Source of the DNA: a virus
DNA: 35,188 nucleotides
Direction: 5' to 3' (one strand)
Virus record (IMG/VR): IMGVR_UViG_3300028589_000025
Span: 1 to 35,188 of that record
A program made the translations under genes and the position numbers. The stretch's first letter is position 1, and each line of letters opens with the position of its first letter. Under the pieces are notes generated by a model that saw nothing but the letters and a program-made list of their open reading frames with translations, had not been told where the DNA came from and searched no databases. Shown here piece by piece: positions 1-8,341 of this stretch.

Positions 1-534
1 TTCGATCCGAATAAAAATCGTCGTGATGACAACGAATATTTTGAGGAAGAGATTGAGTATGATCCAAACAATCCGAATGAGCCTGTAAGAAAGAAAAAGG
101 AAGAAGAGCAGACCGTCGCGATTGATGAAATCTACCGCATGATTAAACAGCTGTCGCATCCCGACAAGATCATGCGTTTCAGTGCCGCCGACAAACAGAA
201 AATCGTTGCAATATTCCACGAATCAACCGAGTTCATGGAAGACGATAATCTGGAAGCGTTGGTATTCAGTTACGTCAAGCTGCGAATCTTTCGGCACGAA
301 CCGCACAAGATTCCGGATTACATTGAATCGTTTATGCGTAAACGCCATTCGCAAATCCTGCGCCATATGGCATTCCTTATGGAAAAGCCTTTTACACCGG
401 CAATCCTCGAATGGCGCGATGGCAATGAAGCGTGGGCAATTATTCTGTTTAAACGCTACCTGAAAGAGGATGCGCGGCAACGTGAATTGAATGCACAACG
501 CGAACAAAGCGATGAAGAATTCTTCGCTGATTAA
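1..534 (+). CDS. Hypothetical acidic protein, C-terminal fragment (5' end outside window)
   Basis: The reading frame is open from base 1 to the TAA ending at 534, so only the last 177 residues are visible. The first 40 or so are strongly charged, with runs of Glu, Asp, Lys and Asn, and look disordered. From about residue 46 the sequence becomes a helical-looking domain with regularly spaced hydrophobic residues. The tail is again charged and ends in EEFFAD. I do not recognise a family. A strong terminator follows at once, so this is the last gene of the upstream transcription unit, next to a tail sheath gene. That placement suggests a virion or packaging role, but only by position. An internal ATG at 139 is not needed as a start because the frame is open upstream. 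Confidence 0.75.
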   Translation, partial: FDPNKNRRDDNEYFEEEIEYDPNNPNEPVRKKKEEEQTVAIDEIYRMIKQLSHPDKIMRFSAADKQKIVAIFHESTEFMEDDNLEALVFSYVKLRIFRHEPHKIPDYIESFMRKRHSQILRHMAFLMEKPFTPAILEWRDGNEAWAIILFKRYLKEDARQRELNAQREQSDEEFFAD

Positions 535-557
535 TCATTACAAATGCAATACAAAGC

Positions 558-581
558 GGGGGCCTATATGGCCCCTTTTTT
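558..581 (+). terminator. Rho-independent terminator
   Basis: A perfect GGGGCC / GGCCCC stem with a TATAT loop is followed directly by six T residues. It lies 24 bases after the stop of the upstream gene and before the candidate promoter of the tail sheath unit, so it separates two transcription units. Confidence 0.9.
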
Positions 582-602
582 GTTGCCTGAAATCCCCTTT
601 GC

Positions 603-611
603 GTAATTTAA
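603..611 (+). promoter_or_regulatory. Candidate phage late promoter (GTAATTTAA element 1)
   Basis: GTAATTTAA lies between a terminator and the tail sheath gene, 68 bases before its start. The same 9-mer, or a close variant, occurs at 14591, 15003, 21636 and 34603, each time shortly before the first gene of a unit. No clear -35 box is visible. Promoter function is inferred from recurrence and position. Confidence 0.5.
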
Positions 612-678
612 ATACAGGAAATGCGTTTATTCGCGATTCTCAATTTCCCGTATTCCAACCATATAAGGGGATTCACCC

Positions 679-2319
679 ATGGCTTTTACCAACTCCAGCG
701 CTGGGGTTTATGATCAGGATCGCGACGTAAGTCAACGCGGTTCGCCGGTCATTAGCTCTATTGCGGCTGCTGTGATCGAGTCCGCTCGCGGCTCTACGTC
801 GGAATGGATTTACGTTACCGATACGCAAGATTTGAAGGAAAAGTTCGGTGACAAGAACTATTCCAAATACGGCTACGGCATGCATTGCGCAGAACACGTT
901 TTGGTGCAAACCGCAATGTGGATTAAACGTGCAGTAAACGCCGATACCGCCCGCACCGCTGGCGCCTACCTTTCGGTTGACGATAGCGCTGCATTGGAAC
1001 CAGTTATTAAACTGGTGAATTTCGACGATGGAACCAACAAACCGCAAGGCGTATTGGGGAATCCGCTCGACGTGTTGGGTTTCAACGTAAACGAGCCGGG
1101 CGTTAAAAACGCTTTGCTTTACGTTTGCGCGAATAGCCCCGGCGATTGGGCAGGCGCACTGACTGTATTGGTTCGTCCGGCAAACCCGGAAGGAACCGAA
1201 GTCGGTGAATTCAATGACCCAACGCATTTCTATCTGGAAGTTTTCCTGAATTATCAGGGCAGCGCCAGCATTCCGGTTGAATCGTATCTGTGTTCGCGTA
1301 AATTCGAACTGGATGGCGAAGGCAATCAGATGTTTGTCGAGTCGCGTGTAAACGCATTCTCGCAATACATCAAAGTGAAAAACAATTCGCTTTGCCCACC
1401 GGTTGAAATCCGCACTTCTGCTTTCGAACGTCTGGATGGCGGCGCCGATGGTGCGCGTGCGACCGTGGCCGAAGTGAGCAACGCATGGGAAGGCATCGAC
1501 GATACCGATCAATTCGCAGTGCAATTGCTGGTTGGTTGCGGTTACGAAAACCCGATCATTCACCGCCGCATTGACGCCGTAGCAACTGCACGCGGTGACG
1601 CGATTTCGATTGTTGATTTGCCGCACGAATACGAAGAAGTTTCGCGTGCTGTGAACTACCGTCGCAATATCCTGAACCTGAGTTCCAGCTACTCGGCAAT
1701 GTATGGCCCGCGTGGTCAGATTACCGACGACGTTTCCGGCAAGAAATTCTTTTGCCCGATTTCCGGTTTGGTTGCTGCGCAATACGCGTACACCGACCGC
1801 GTTCGTGCCTACTACTGGGCACCGGCTGGTTTGAATCGTGGTCAGGTAAAAGTCACGGATCTTTCCAAGAAATACAGCCTGCGCGAACGCAACGCTTTGG
1901 AACAGGCGCAAATCAACTACGTGCGTCGAATTCCGGGCCGTGGTTTCGTGATCATGGAACAACTGACTTTGCAGAATTTCGCGTCTGGTTTCCAGAACGT
2001 GAACGTGCGTCGTTTGGTAAATGGCATCAAAGCAATGATTCGTCGTGCTTTCCTGCCATCGGTTTTCAACCCTGCCGACGATTACGAACGCAAGCAGCTG
2101 AAAAACATCGTGGACGCCGAAGCAGCAACGGTGAAACGCGGTCGTGGTTTGTACGAATGGGAAACCATTTGCGACAGCCGTAACAACAAACCGGCAGATA
2201 TCGCGAATAACGATATCAACCTCGATTTCGTTATCGACCCGAGCATTCCGGCCCGCCGTGCTTCCCTGACCGCCGATATCCGCAATTTCGGTTCCTCTAT
2301 CAGCTTCCAAGAGAATTAA
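679..2319 (+). CDS. Contractile tail sheath protein (sheath 1)
   Basis: This 546-residue protein has the layout of T4 gp18-type sheath proteins, which polymerise around the tail tube and contract to drive it through the host envelope. The N-terminus (AGVYDQDRD, then a VIESARGSTSE segment) matches the start of sheath proteins. The C-terminal half carries the most conserved blocks: AVNYRRNILN, YYWAPAGLNRG, YSLRERNALEQAQIN and a VRRLVNGIK helix. All of these recur in the second sheath gene at 21687, so the two are paralogues that diverge strongly in the N-terminal half. The start is supported by an AAGGGG sequence 9 bases upstream. It is the first gene after a terminator and a candidate promoter, and three probable fibre/decoration genes follow in the same unit. 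Confidence 0.92.
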   Translation: MAFTNSSAGVYDQDRDVSQRGSPVISSIAAAVIESARGSTSEWIYVTDTQDLKEKFGDKNYSKYGYGMHCAEHVLVQTAMWIKRAVNADTARTAGAYLSVDDSAALEPVIKLVNFDDGTNKPQGVLGNPLDVLGFNVNEPGVKNALLYVCANSPGDWAGALTVLVRPANPEGTEVGEFNDPTHFYLEVFLNYQGSASIPVESYLCSRKFELDGEGNQMFVESRVNAFSQYIKVKNNSLCPPVEIRTSAFERLDGGADGARATVAEVSNAWEGIDDTDQFAVQLLVGCGYENPIIHRRIDAVATARGDAISIVDLPHEYEEVSRAVNYRRNILNLSSSYSAMYGPRGQITDDVSGKKFFCPISGLVAAQYAYTDRVRAYYWAPAGLNRGQVKVTDLSKKYSLRERNALEQAQINYVRRIPGRGFVIMEQLTLQNFASGFQNVNVRRLVNGIKAMIRRAFLPSVFNPADDYERKQLKNIVDAEAATVKRGRGLYEWETICDSRNNKPADIANNDINLDFVIDPSIPARRASLTADIRNFGSSISFQEN

Positions 2320-2324
2320 TTCCA

Positions 2325-2969
2325 ATGGAAAAACAACTCGTAGATATCCGCGATTCTTATCGCGTGATTTCGGACATTCAGAATCTGGACGAAACCAATC
2401 CGATTCCGATCCGTGTGCAGAACTCGACAGTTCGCCGCGTGCATACCACCGTGTGCGCGCTTACCGAGCCGTACAACGAAATTCTGCCGCTCAATGTGAT
2501 CTGGTTCGATTTCAACCCAAACCACGGCCCGTATTACAACACTGCGCGCCGTCGTGTTTCGAAAAACCCTGACGTGGCCGCTGGCACGACCCACACGTGG
2601 GAAGTGATCGACACCATGGCTGAATACGACGTAGACCAATTCTACGACGCGGAAGATTCGGCAATTTTGGCGCAACTCGATCCGATTCCGGGCGCGACGA
2701 AAGATATTCTTGGCATCGCGAAATTGAGCGTTGCCCCTGTCAGCCCGGCAAATCCGATTGCTGTTGGTGAAGGTGATCCGCGTCTTTCCGATCCGCGTAA
2801 ACCGACCGAACACACGCACCCGGAAAAACCGGCTACGCAGCTGAAAACCAAAACCACCGTGATTACCATTTCCGGCAGTGCAACGCCGGTTGTTGGTGCA
2901 ACTCTGATCGCGACCGGTAATGGCAACGCTGTATGGCGCCAGCTGACTTCTACCGACATTCAGAAATAA
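2325..2969 (+). CDS. Probable tail fibre/decoration protein, short paralogue of next gene
   Basis: The product has 214 residues. It aligns by eye with the first 170 or so residues of the protein encoded next: both have an N-terminal domain with an LNVIWFDFNPNH / YNVTWINADPNH core. Both then have a GIAKLS / GGVKLS segment and a GDPRLSDPRKPTEHTHP / NDLRMSDERDPLPHSHG segment. The D-R-S-D-R-P-H-H pattern is common in phage tail fibre and collar-type proteins at junctions between domains. This copy lacks the Ig repeats of its neighbour and ends after about 45 further residues. It begins 5 bases after the sheath 1 stop and is co-transcribed with it. The most likely role is a small tail-attached structural protein, perhaps the anchor on which the longer Ig proteins assemble. 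The exact role is unknown. Confidence 0.75.
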   Translation: MEKQLVDIRDSYRVISDIQNLDETNPIPIRVQNSTVRRVHTTVCALTEPYNEILPLNVIWFDFNPNHGPYYNTARRRVSKNPDVAAGTTHTWEVIDTMAEYDVDQFYDAEDSAILAQLDPIPGATKDILGIAKLSVAPVSPANPIAVGEGDPRLSDPRKPTEHTHPEKPATQLKTKTTVITISGSATPVVGATLIATGNGNAVWRQLTSTDIQK

Positions 2970-2978
2970 GGAATCGTC

Positions 2979-5306
2979 ATGACACTGACCGAGTTTGTTG
3001 ACGAGAAAATCGCGATTGCTTTGAACTATCGCGGCCTCTCGAAATTCAACCCGGTCGAGATTATTGTCGAGGGCAATGGGAAGAAATTCTCTGTCCTCGT
3101 TTCTCTTCTCGAACCGGATACCTTGACCGTTCCGTACAACGTGACGTGGATCAACGCTGATCCAAACCACGAAGATTACAAAGTCCTGATGCGCCGTGTT
3201 GATGCAGAAAAATACGACGACAAGGATTATCGTGGATCGTGGGCGGTTCTTTCCACCGTTGAAGAAATTTTCAACGAAGAACAGTTTTTCAAAAAAGAAG
3301 CTGATCCGATTTTGGGCGCAGTGCCTGATTTCCGTCCGCCGCTGGCTTCGAAAGATCGTTTCGGCGGTGTGAAACTTTCGCAGAATTCTGTGATTGTTGA
3401 TCCGCTGGTTCCGATCATGGTTGGCGATAACGATCTGCGCATGAGCGACGAACGTGACCCGCTTCCGCACAGCCACGGCGACGTGCCGCGCACCATGCTT
3501 TCGTGCGGTGACGGTTCGGAAAATTACGTGACTGTAATCGGCACCGATCCGGGCAACGGAACTCTTCTGTTTATCACCGAAGTAACCGAAGACGGAAATT
3601 TCATCGCTGAATGGTTGCCGCCTACCACGGAATTTGCGTACATCGGCCCGCGTCCGGTTTCCCTTGCGGTTACTGGCCCGGCTGAAAAAGTGGTTGGCAA
3701 CACTAACCACGTATTGCGCGCCGATGTGACCATGGATGACAGCACGAAGTTTTTCAGCGTGCAGGCAACGTGGACACTTACCAACAACGAAGAACACGGT
3801 TCGATCAATGCGGCTACTGGCGTTTTCCACGCTGGTTTGGTTGCGGTTGATACGCCGGTTACTGTTCGCGCCAGTTGGAAACACGAAGAAAGTGGCGACA
3901 CTGTTTTCGTTGATTTCGTGATTACCATTATCGGTGATCCGGATCTGGTTCTTCTTGACCACATCGAAATCGTTGGCCCGACGCAATTCCTGAAATCGGA
4001 AATCGGCACCTACACCGTTTTGGCAACCTACAGCGACGGCTCGACCGCCACCGTAACGCCGAACGCGTTTATTTCCAGCAATTCGAACGCAGGTTCTTTT
4101 GTTGGTGGTGTGTTGACTCCGCGTCCGCAACAAATTCGTGATGTTTCTACGAACTTGTCCGCCACTTATGTGAGCGCTGGCGTAACTCGCAACGCATCGC
4201 TGGCTGTGGTTATCAAAGACCCGGCTATTTACCCGAACACAATCGCAATCACCGGCCCGAACACTGTTGATCAGGATGCGGCAATCGACCTGAATGCACA
4301 CGTTGTTTTCTCTGATGCTTCCGAAGCAGATGTGAACGCGCTGTGGACTCTGACCTCTGGTACTTATGCGACCATTGATCAAAACGGTTTGTTGACTGCA
4401 AAACCACTGACTGCACCGGGCAGCAAATCCGTTGAAGTGAACGTTTCGTACACCCAAAACGGCGTGACTGTAACCGCGAAGCGTACCATTGCAATTGCGG
4501 ACACGAAAAACTGGCCTGTATCTGGTGCAATCACCGGTTCGAATACCATCGCGCCGCTGGAAACCAAAGCCTACGTTTACACCGTCACTTATAGCGATGG
4601 TTCGACCGTGGATAAGATTCCGGGCGAGTGGACAACTTCGGATACTTCGAAGGCAACCGTTGATGCTGAAGGTAATGTGACTGGCGTTGCAAACGGCGCT
4701 GTAAACGTTCGCACGACCTACACTGAAGACGGCATTAACCTGAACGCGACCAAAGCAATCACCGTCGAAACTGGCGTGGTTGAAATTCCGCCGCTGCGTT
4801 ATGGCGTTGCGATGTTCTCCAACGTGCAATTTACTGGTGGCCCAATCGCCAGCGAAATTACTCAGGAAGAACGCGATTACGGCGTGACCGAAGAAACGTC
4901 TGCGTCCGGCAAACAGTACACCCACTGGACTGGCCTCGATGATTTCGTTTCGAGCGTGATGACCAATACCCTCGATATCACTACCGATGGCATTGCGAAA
5001 AACATCGAAACCGTTATCACCGTGGACGATTACGTTTACGTGATGTGGGATGCTCGCGCTGGCGATACGTTCATCGTCGATTTGGCGAACTCTTTCAACG
5101 TTACTTTCGACGGTATCAATTACCGCAACGATGTAATCGGTAACGAAGAAGGTCTGCCGGGTTACGATGCGAACCTGCCGAAAACTCTGACCGTGCAGTA
5201 CGATGACGGCACCGGAGTACGTCCGTGGATTATTGTTCGTAACGAGGCTACAACTCTTCCGGAGTTCAGCCCACGTACCAACAACTACTCCATTAAATAC
5301 GTGTAA
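2979..5306 (+). CDS. Big_2-type Ig repeat tail fibre/decoration protein
   Basis: The product has 775 residues. Residues 1-175 are the same module as the upstream 214-residue protein. From about residue 225 to 605 there are four Ig-like repeats of roughly 95 residues. Each has the Big_2 pattern: an xITGP or xIVGP strand, then TYSDGST or FSDAS, then W-T-S, then ATI/ATV-D-x-x-G-x-x-x-A, then an S-Y-T-x-x-G strand. Repeats are joined by short linkers of the AIYP or NWPV type. Residues 610-775 form a separate C-terminal domain without repeats. Bacterial Ig domains on phage virions usually serve surface display or weak binding to cell-surface carbohydrate. Starts at an ATG preceded by AAGGAAT. The following terminator ends the unit or attenuates it before the next Ig gene. 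Confidence 0.85.
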   Translation: MTLTEFVDEKIAIALNYRGLSKFNPVEIIVEGNGKKFSVLVSLLEPDTLTVPYNVTWINADPNHEDYKVLMRRVDAEKYDDKDYRGSWAVLSTVEEIFNEEQFFKKEADPILGAVPDFRPPLASKDRFGGVKLSQNSVIVDPLVPIMVGDNDLRMSDERDPLPHSHGDVPRTMLSCGDGSENYVTVIGTDPGNGTLLFITEVTEDGNFIAEWLPPTTEFAYIGPRPVSLAVTGPAEKVVGNTNHVLRADVTMDDSTKFFSVQATWTLTNNEEHGSINAATGVFHAGLVAVDTPVTVRASWKHEESGDTVFVDFVITIIGDPDLVLLDHIEIVGPTQFLKSEIGTYTVLATYSDGSTATVTPNAFISSNSNAGSFVGGVLTPRPQQIRDVSTNLSATYVSAGVTRNASLAVVIKDPAIYPNTIAITGPNTVDQDAAIDLNAHVVFSDASEADVNALWTLTSGTYATIDQNGLLTAKPLTAPGSKSVEVNVSYTQNGVTVTAKRTIAIADTKNWPVSGAITGSNTIAPLETKAYVYTVTYSDGSTVDKIPGEWTTSDTSKATVDAEGNVTGVANGAVNVRTTYTEDGINLNATKAITVETGVVEIPPLRYGVAMFSNVQFTGGPIASEITQEERDYGVTEETSASGKQYTHWTGLDDFVSSVMTNTLDITTDGIAKNIETVITVDDYVYVMWDARAGDTFIVDLANSFNVTFDGINYRNDVIGNEEGLPGYDANLPKTLTVQYDDGTGVRPWIIVRNEATTLPEFSPRTNNYSIKYV

Positions 5307-5312
5307 CGTGAA

Positions 5313-5350
5313 GGCGGGTTGTCCATTTGTTTTGGGCACCCCGCTTTTTC
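5313..5350 (+). terminator. Rho-independent terminator between two Ig-repeat genes
   Basis: The stem GCGGGTTGTCC (5314-5324) pairs with GGGCACCCCGC (5334-5344), with one mismatch and one G-T pair, and is followed by five T residues. No promoter-like element follows before the next gene, so it may act as an attenuator that lowers expression of the second Ig protein. Confidence 0.8.
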
Positions 5351-5375
5351 CGTTGAATATGGAGAATATTTTCTC

Positions 5376-7043
5376 ATGGCCGATACTAGCTTTGAGGAAC
5401 TGGTGCCAATCCAACTGGATTTGGTTGGCCCTAGTGCTCCAATAGCGGAGCGTTCGACTTTCCAAATGCGTGCGGTCGCCACTTTTGACGACAATTCGCA
5501 ACACGAAGTCGAGGCAGAATGGTCTGTTGCTTCCGAACAGTACGGCACGATTTCACCGAGTGGTTTATTTACTGCTGGTTCTGTGCAAACGGGTACGCGC
5601 CCGGTGCAAGTCTTGTGCAGGTATTATCACGCGGGATCGGATTCCACGCTGACTGCAACAGTTGTCATTTATGTGCGGGATGTTGATACGCCTCCTGCCC
5701 TCATTTCTATTTCCATTGCGGGTAAAACCGAAGTGGAGAAAAATACAATCGAATCCTACGTTGTCACTGCGAATTACGACAATGGTTCGAGCGCTATTGT
5801 TATACCGACTACCTTTGTTTCCAGCCGCCCAAGCGTTGCCACAATTGACGCGACGGGCCTTGCGCATTTCCAAAAGATTCGCGGCTCTGCAATGGTTCGC
5901 TTTACCGCCTCCTACACGGAGAACGGTGTAACGCGCCAGATTTTCATGGACATTCTGGTTGTCGATTCTGCAATTTATCCGGTCAAAGCTTTTGTGATCG
6001 GGCCGTCAATTGTGATGGAACGTGCGCGTGCCAGTTTTGGCCTTGACGTTCTTTTTGATAACGGCAAAAATAACGAGGTTGTTGCGACGTGGGTCAGCAC
6101 CAATCCCGAGGCCGGTACGATTTCATGTAACGGTGCATTTTGTGCCAACGCAGTCGAAGGCGTGGAAACCACCACGATTATTGGCGTCTTCGAATACGAT
6201 GGAATTATTACCAGTGCTTCAATTGAATTGAGCGTCGTCGGTTTAACCGTGCGTGCCGAATCGTTGGAAATTGAAGGCCCTTCGAAAGTTCGTGAAGGTT
6301 TGGTCGTTCAGTATTACACCACGCTGATTTTTAGCGATGGTACACGTAAGGCCGTTACCTCGAAGATTCACACGGTAACAAGTGCTGGCGCCCTTGACGA
6401 CGGCAACCAGTTCTACGCAGCGCCAAAAGTTGATGCGGAAACATCCGTAAATTTCATGGCGCAATATGAAAACCTTTCGGCTTTCAAAACCATTGACGTT
6501 GTGCCGTCCGCTACGCTGCCTGTCAGCGCGTGGATTGAATTGCGCTCGCCAATGTACGTCGGTGAATACCAGTCGCTGAAGTTCCACGTTGTTTATGCTG
6601 ACGGTACAGACATTGTGCTGCCTGCGAAGTGGACGCTTTCCAATAACCATATCGCGTCGATTACCAATTCGGGAATTCTTCACGCGGTGCAGGTAATGGA
6701 AACGGCAGAACTGACTGTTTACGCCACGCTGTCAATTAGCGGTGTTGAATTGGAAGCAAGTTTGCCCGTGACCATTATCGACAATCGCACGTATCCAATC
6801 CATGCCCGCATTACCGGGCCGGAAACGTTCCGTGTGTTGGTGCCTACGCAATATCAGGCACTGGTCGAATTTAGCGATGGTTCCGAGCGCACAGCCAGCG
6901 CGTTGTGGTGGTGTTCTGACGACAACGTTTCAATCGTTCTCGGTGTTGTAACCGCAACCGTTCCGGGCACGTACACGCTGCAAACTTCCTACACACTCCA
7001 ACACGAAACAGTCACCGCGACGAAAGAGATTATTGTGACATGA
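5376..7043 (+). CDS. Big_2-type Ig repeat protein, six tandem repeats
   Basis: The product has 555 residues from the ATG at 5376, which has GGAGAAT upstream. An earlier in-frame ATG at 5319 lies inside the terminator stem and lacks a binding site. The whole protein is six Ig-like repeats of about 93 residues with almost nothing else. Each opens with a VGP, IGP, ITGP or IEGP strand. Each goes on to FSDGS, YDNGS or YADGT, then W-V-S or W-T-L, then a G-x-x-x-A turn and a closing strand. Linkers are of the AIYP, TLPV or RTYP type, the same as in the upstream Ig protein, which points to origin by repeat duplication. It has neither the N-terminal module nor the C-terminal domain of its neighbour. 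Likely a tail or capsid decoration. It ends in an ATGA overlap with the next gene. Confidence 0.82.
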   Translation: MADTSFEELVPIQLDLVGPSAPIAERSTFQMRAVATFDDNSQHEVEAEWSVASEQYGTISPSGLFTAGSVQTGTRPVQVLCRYYHAGSDSTLTATVVIYVRDVDTPPALISISIAGKTEVEKNTIESYVVTANYDNGSSAIVIPTTFVSSRPSVATIDATGLAHFQKIRGSAMVRFTASYTENGVTRQIFMDILVVDSAIYPVKAFVIGPSIVMERARASFGLDVLFDNGKNNEVVATWVSTNPEAGTISCNGAFCANAVEGVETTTIIGVFEYDGIITSASIELSVVGLTVRAESLEIEGPSKVREGLVVQYYTTLIFSDGTRKAVTSKIHTVTSAGALDDGNQFYAAPKVDAETSVNFMAQYENLSAFKTIDVVPSATLPVSAWIELRSPMYVGEYQSLKFHVVYADGTDIVLPAKWTLSNNHIASITNSGILHAVQVMETAELTVYATLSISGVELEASLPVTIIDNRTYPIHARITGPETFRVLVPTQYQALVEFSDGSERTASALWWCSDDNVSIVLGVVTATVPGTYTLQTSYTLQHETVTATKEIIVT

Positions 7044-8341
7044 TTATTTCCCTTGCCGCATCACCTGCTGATTTCAAGCAGTTCGAATGGATGTACAACG
7101 CGGGTAAAAGTTTTAAGTTGCGGCTGGACGATACGCCTGTCACGGTCGATACTGACGATTTGGTTGGCTTCCGAAAAGCAACACGGGGGCCAACCGCTGG
7201 CGCGTATCAAGTGGTACTCGCCAAATACCCGCAAAAGATTTACCGGTCGATCAAGCAGGATCAAATCGACAAATTCATCAAGCAATTCAAAGAGTACAAA
7301 GGGATTCCGGAAGCGCCAAAAAAGGAAGGCGCACGCCACCAGTACATGCGCAAAAACCAACTGGAAAATGATCGTCAAGAATCGCAGTTTTATGTGAGTC
7401 CTAGCAAGCCACGCGAAGTTCACAGTTACGACCGCGACGATTACCAGTGGCGAAAGGTAATGCACAGCATCACCGTGACCACGAAGCATTACGGGACTTC
7501 CCGTTCTACTTTGAAAACCGGTGACGTTGTGGGCCTGCGCTACCTGCGTAAATCCCATGGCGGTTATGTGATCATGCCGAACGGTGAACGCGTGTTGATC
7601 GCGCATGAACTGTACGAACAAATCACGAACAATACCGACATTGAACCGCGTGCCCAACAGCAGACCGGCATCGTCGAATTTGCAGAACTGGCAAAAGAAC
7701 TTCCCAAGCGTGCGCGGGCAATTAAAATCCCACGCAAGCCACGCGATGTTCCGCTGCCGCGCCAGACCAAAACTGGCGAGTCTGAAAGTGCAAAACATGT
7801 GGTGCGAAATAAACCGCTTGTGACCACTTTCGATTACAAAGATATCGACGAAGATTTCGATTTCGAACCGGAAGACGAAGAAAATCTGCTGAATCCGCCA
7901 ATCGAACAGGAAGATTTCCCCGAGGAAAGCGGAGGCAATACTGTAAATAAAGGAGAAGAACCGGGTATAACTCCTTTGGAAGACGAAGACTTTGAGGAAG
8001 AGGAAGATCCAGAAATGGATTTCCACAAAGATCAGGAAACCGACGAAGACGGTGAACCAGTCGATGATGAAACTGCGGTATTGGCACAAGAAGGGCAAGT
8101 GCTGATTGCGCGGGATAACGCCGAGTGGGTAATCGTCAGCATTGAAGAACACGGCATGTCTGACACGCTTGTGCTTTACAATGAAGACACCAAATCGTTG
8201 CGTCATTACAAAGTGCATGCCGGGGAAGACTTGCGGCAATTGAAATCTGTTTCGGTAGGGCGTCTGATGCAAGGGCCTGAACTCGACAAGATTTTGGAAA
8301 AGGCCGCCGACCTTGAAATGACTGCTGGGAAACGTCTATGA
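7040..8341 (+). CDS. Hypothetical, possibly head-associated protein with LAAS N-terminus and acidic linker
   Basis: The product has 433 residues. It opens with MIISLAASPADF, a short hydrophobic peptide ending in an A-A-S motif that closely resembles the start of the protein at 14625 (IALAASPLSD). Residues 8-205 form a mixed basic region with a GDVVGLRYLRKSHGGYVIMP segment. Residues about 270-345 are a long acidic, probably disordered linker (DIDEDFDFEPEDEE and similar). Residues 346-433 form a second small domain of beta strands and helix. No family is recognised. It overlaps the previous gene by ATGA and the next by ATGA, so it is translationally coupled to the DNA ligase. Because of the motif it may be a prohead protease substrate carried in the head. 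That is inference. Confidence 0.7.
   Translation: MIISLAASPADFKQFEWMYNAGKSFKLRLDDTPVTVDTDDLVGFRKATRGPTAGAYQVVLAKYPQKIYRSIKQDQIDKFIKQFKEYKGIPEAPKKEGARHQYMRKNQLENDRQESQFYVSPSKPREVHSYDRDDYQWRKVMHSITVTTKHYGTSRSTLKTGDVVGLRYLRKSHGGYVIMPNGERVLIAHELYEQITNNTDIEPRAQQQTGIVEFAELAKELPKRARAIKIPRKPRDVPLPRQTKTGESESAKHVVRNKPLVTTFDYKDIDEDFDFEPEDEENLLNPPIEQEDFPEESGGNTVNKGEEPGITPLEDEDFEEEEDPEMDFHKDQETDEDGEPVDDETAVLAQEGQVLIARDNAEWVIVSIEEHGMSDTLVLYNEDTKSLRHYKVHAGEDLRQLKSVSVGRLMQGPELDKILEKAADLEMTAGKRL

Noticed and set aside
491-730. Small + strand frame running from the upstream gene into sheath 1
   Set aside because: It crosses the terminator and candidate promoter, overlaps two better supported genes and has no binding site.
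673-2325. Long open frame on the minus strand opposite tail sheath 1 (550 codons)
   Set aside because: It mirrors the sheath gene codon by codon and stays open because the sense strand rarely uses TTA, CTA and TCA codons. It has no ribosome binding site and its product looks like composition noise.
2316-5504. Very long minus-strand frame (1062 codons) opposite the Ig-repeat genes
   Set aside because: Same codon-phase mirror effect. It spans two sense genes and a terminator, has no start signals, and the Ig-repeat reading on the + strand explains the region.
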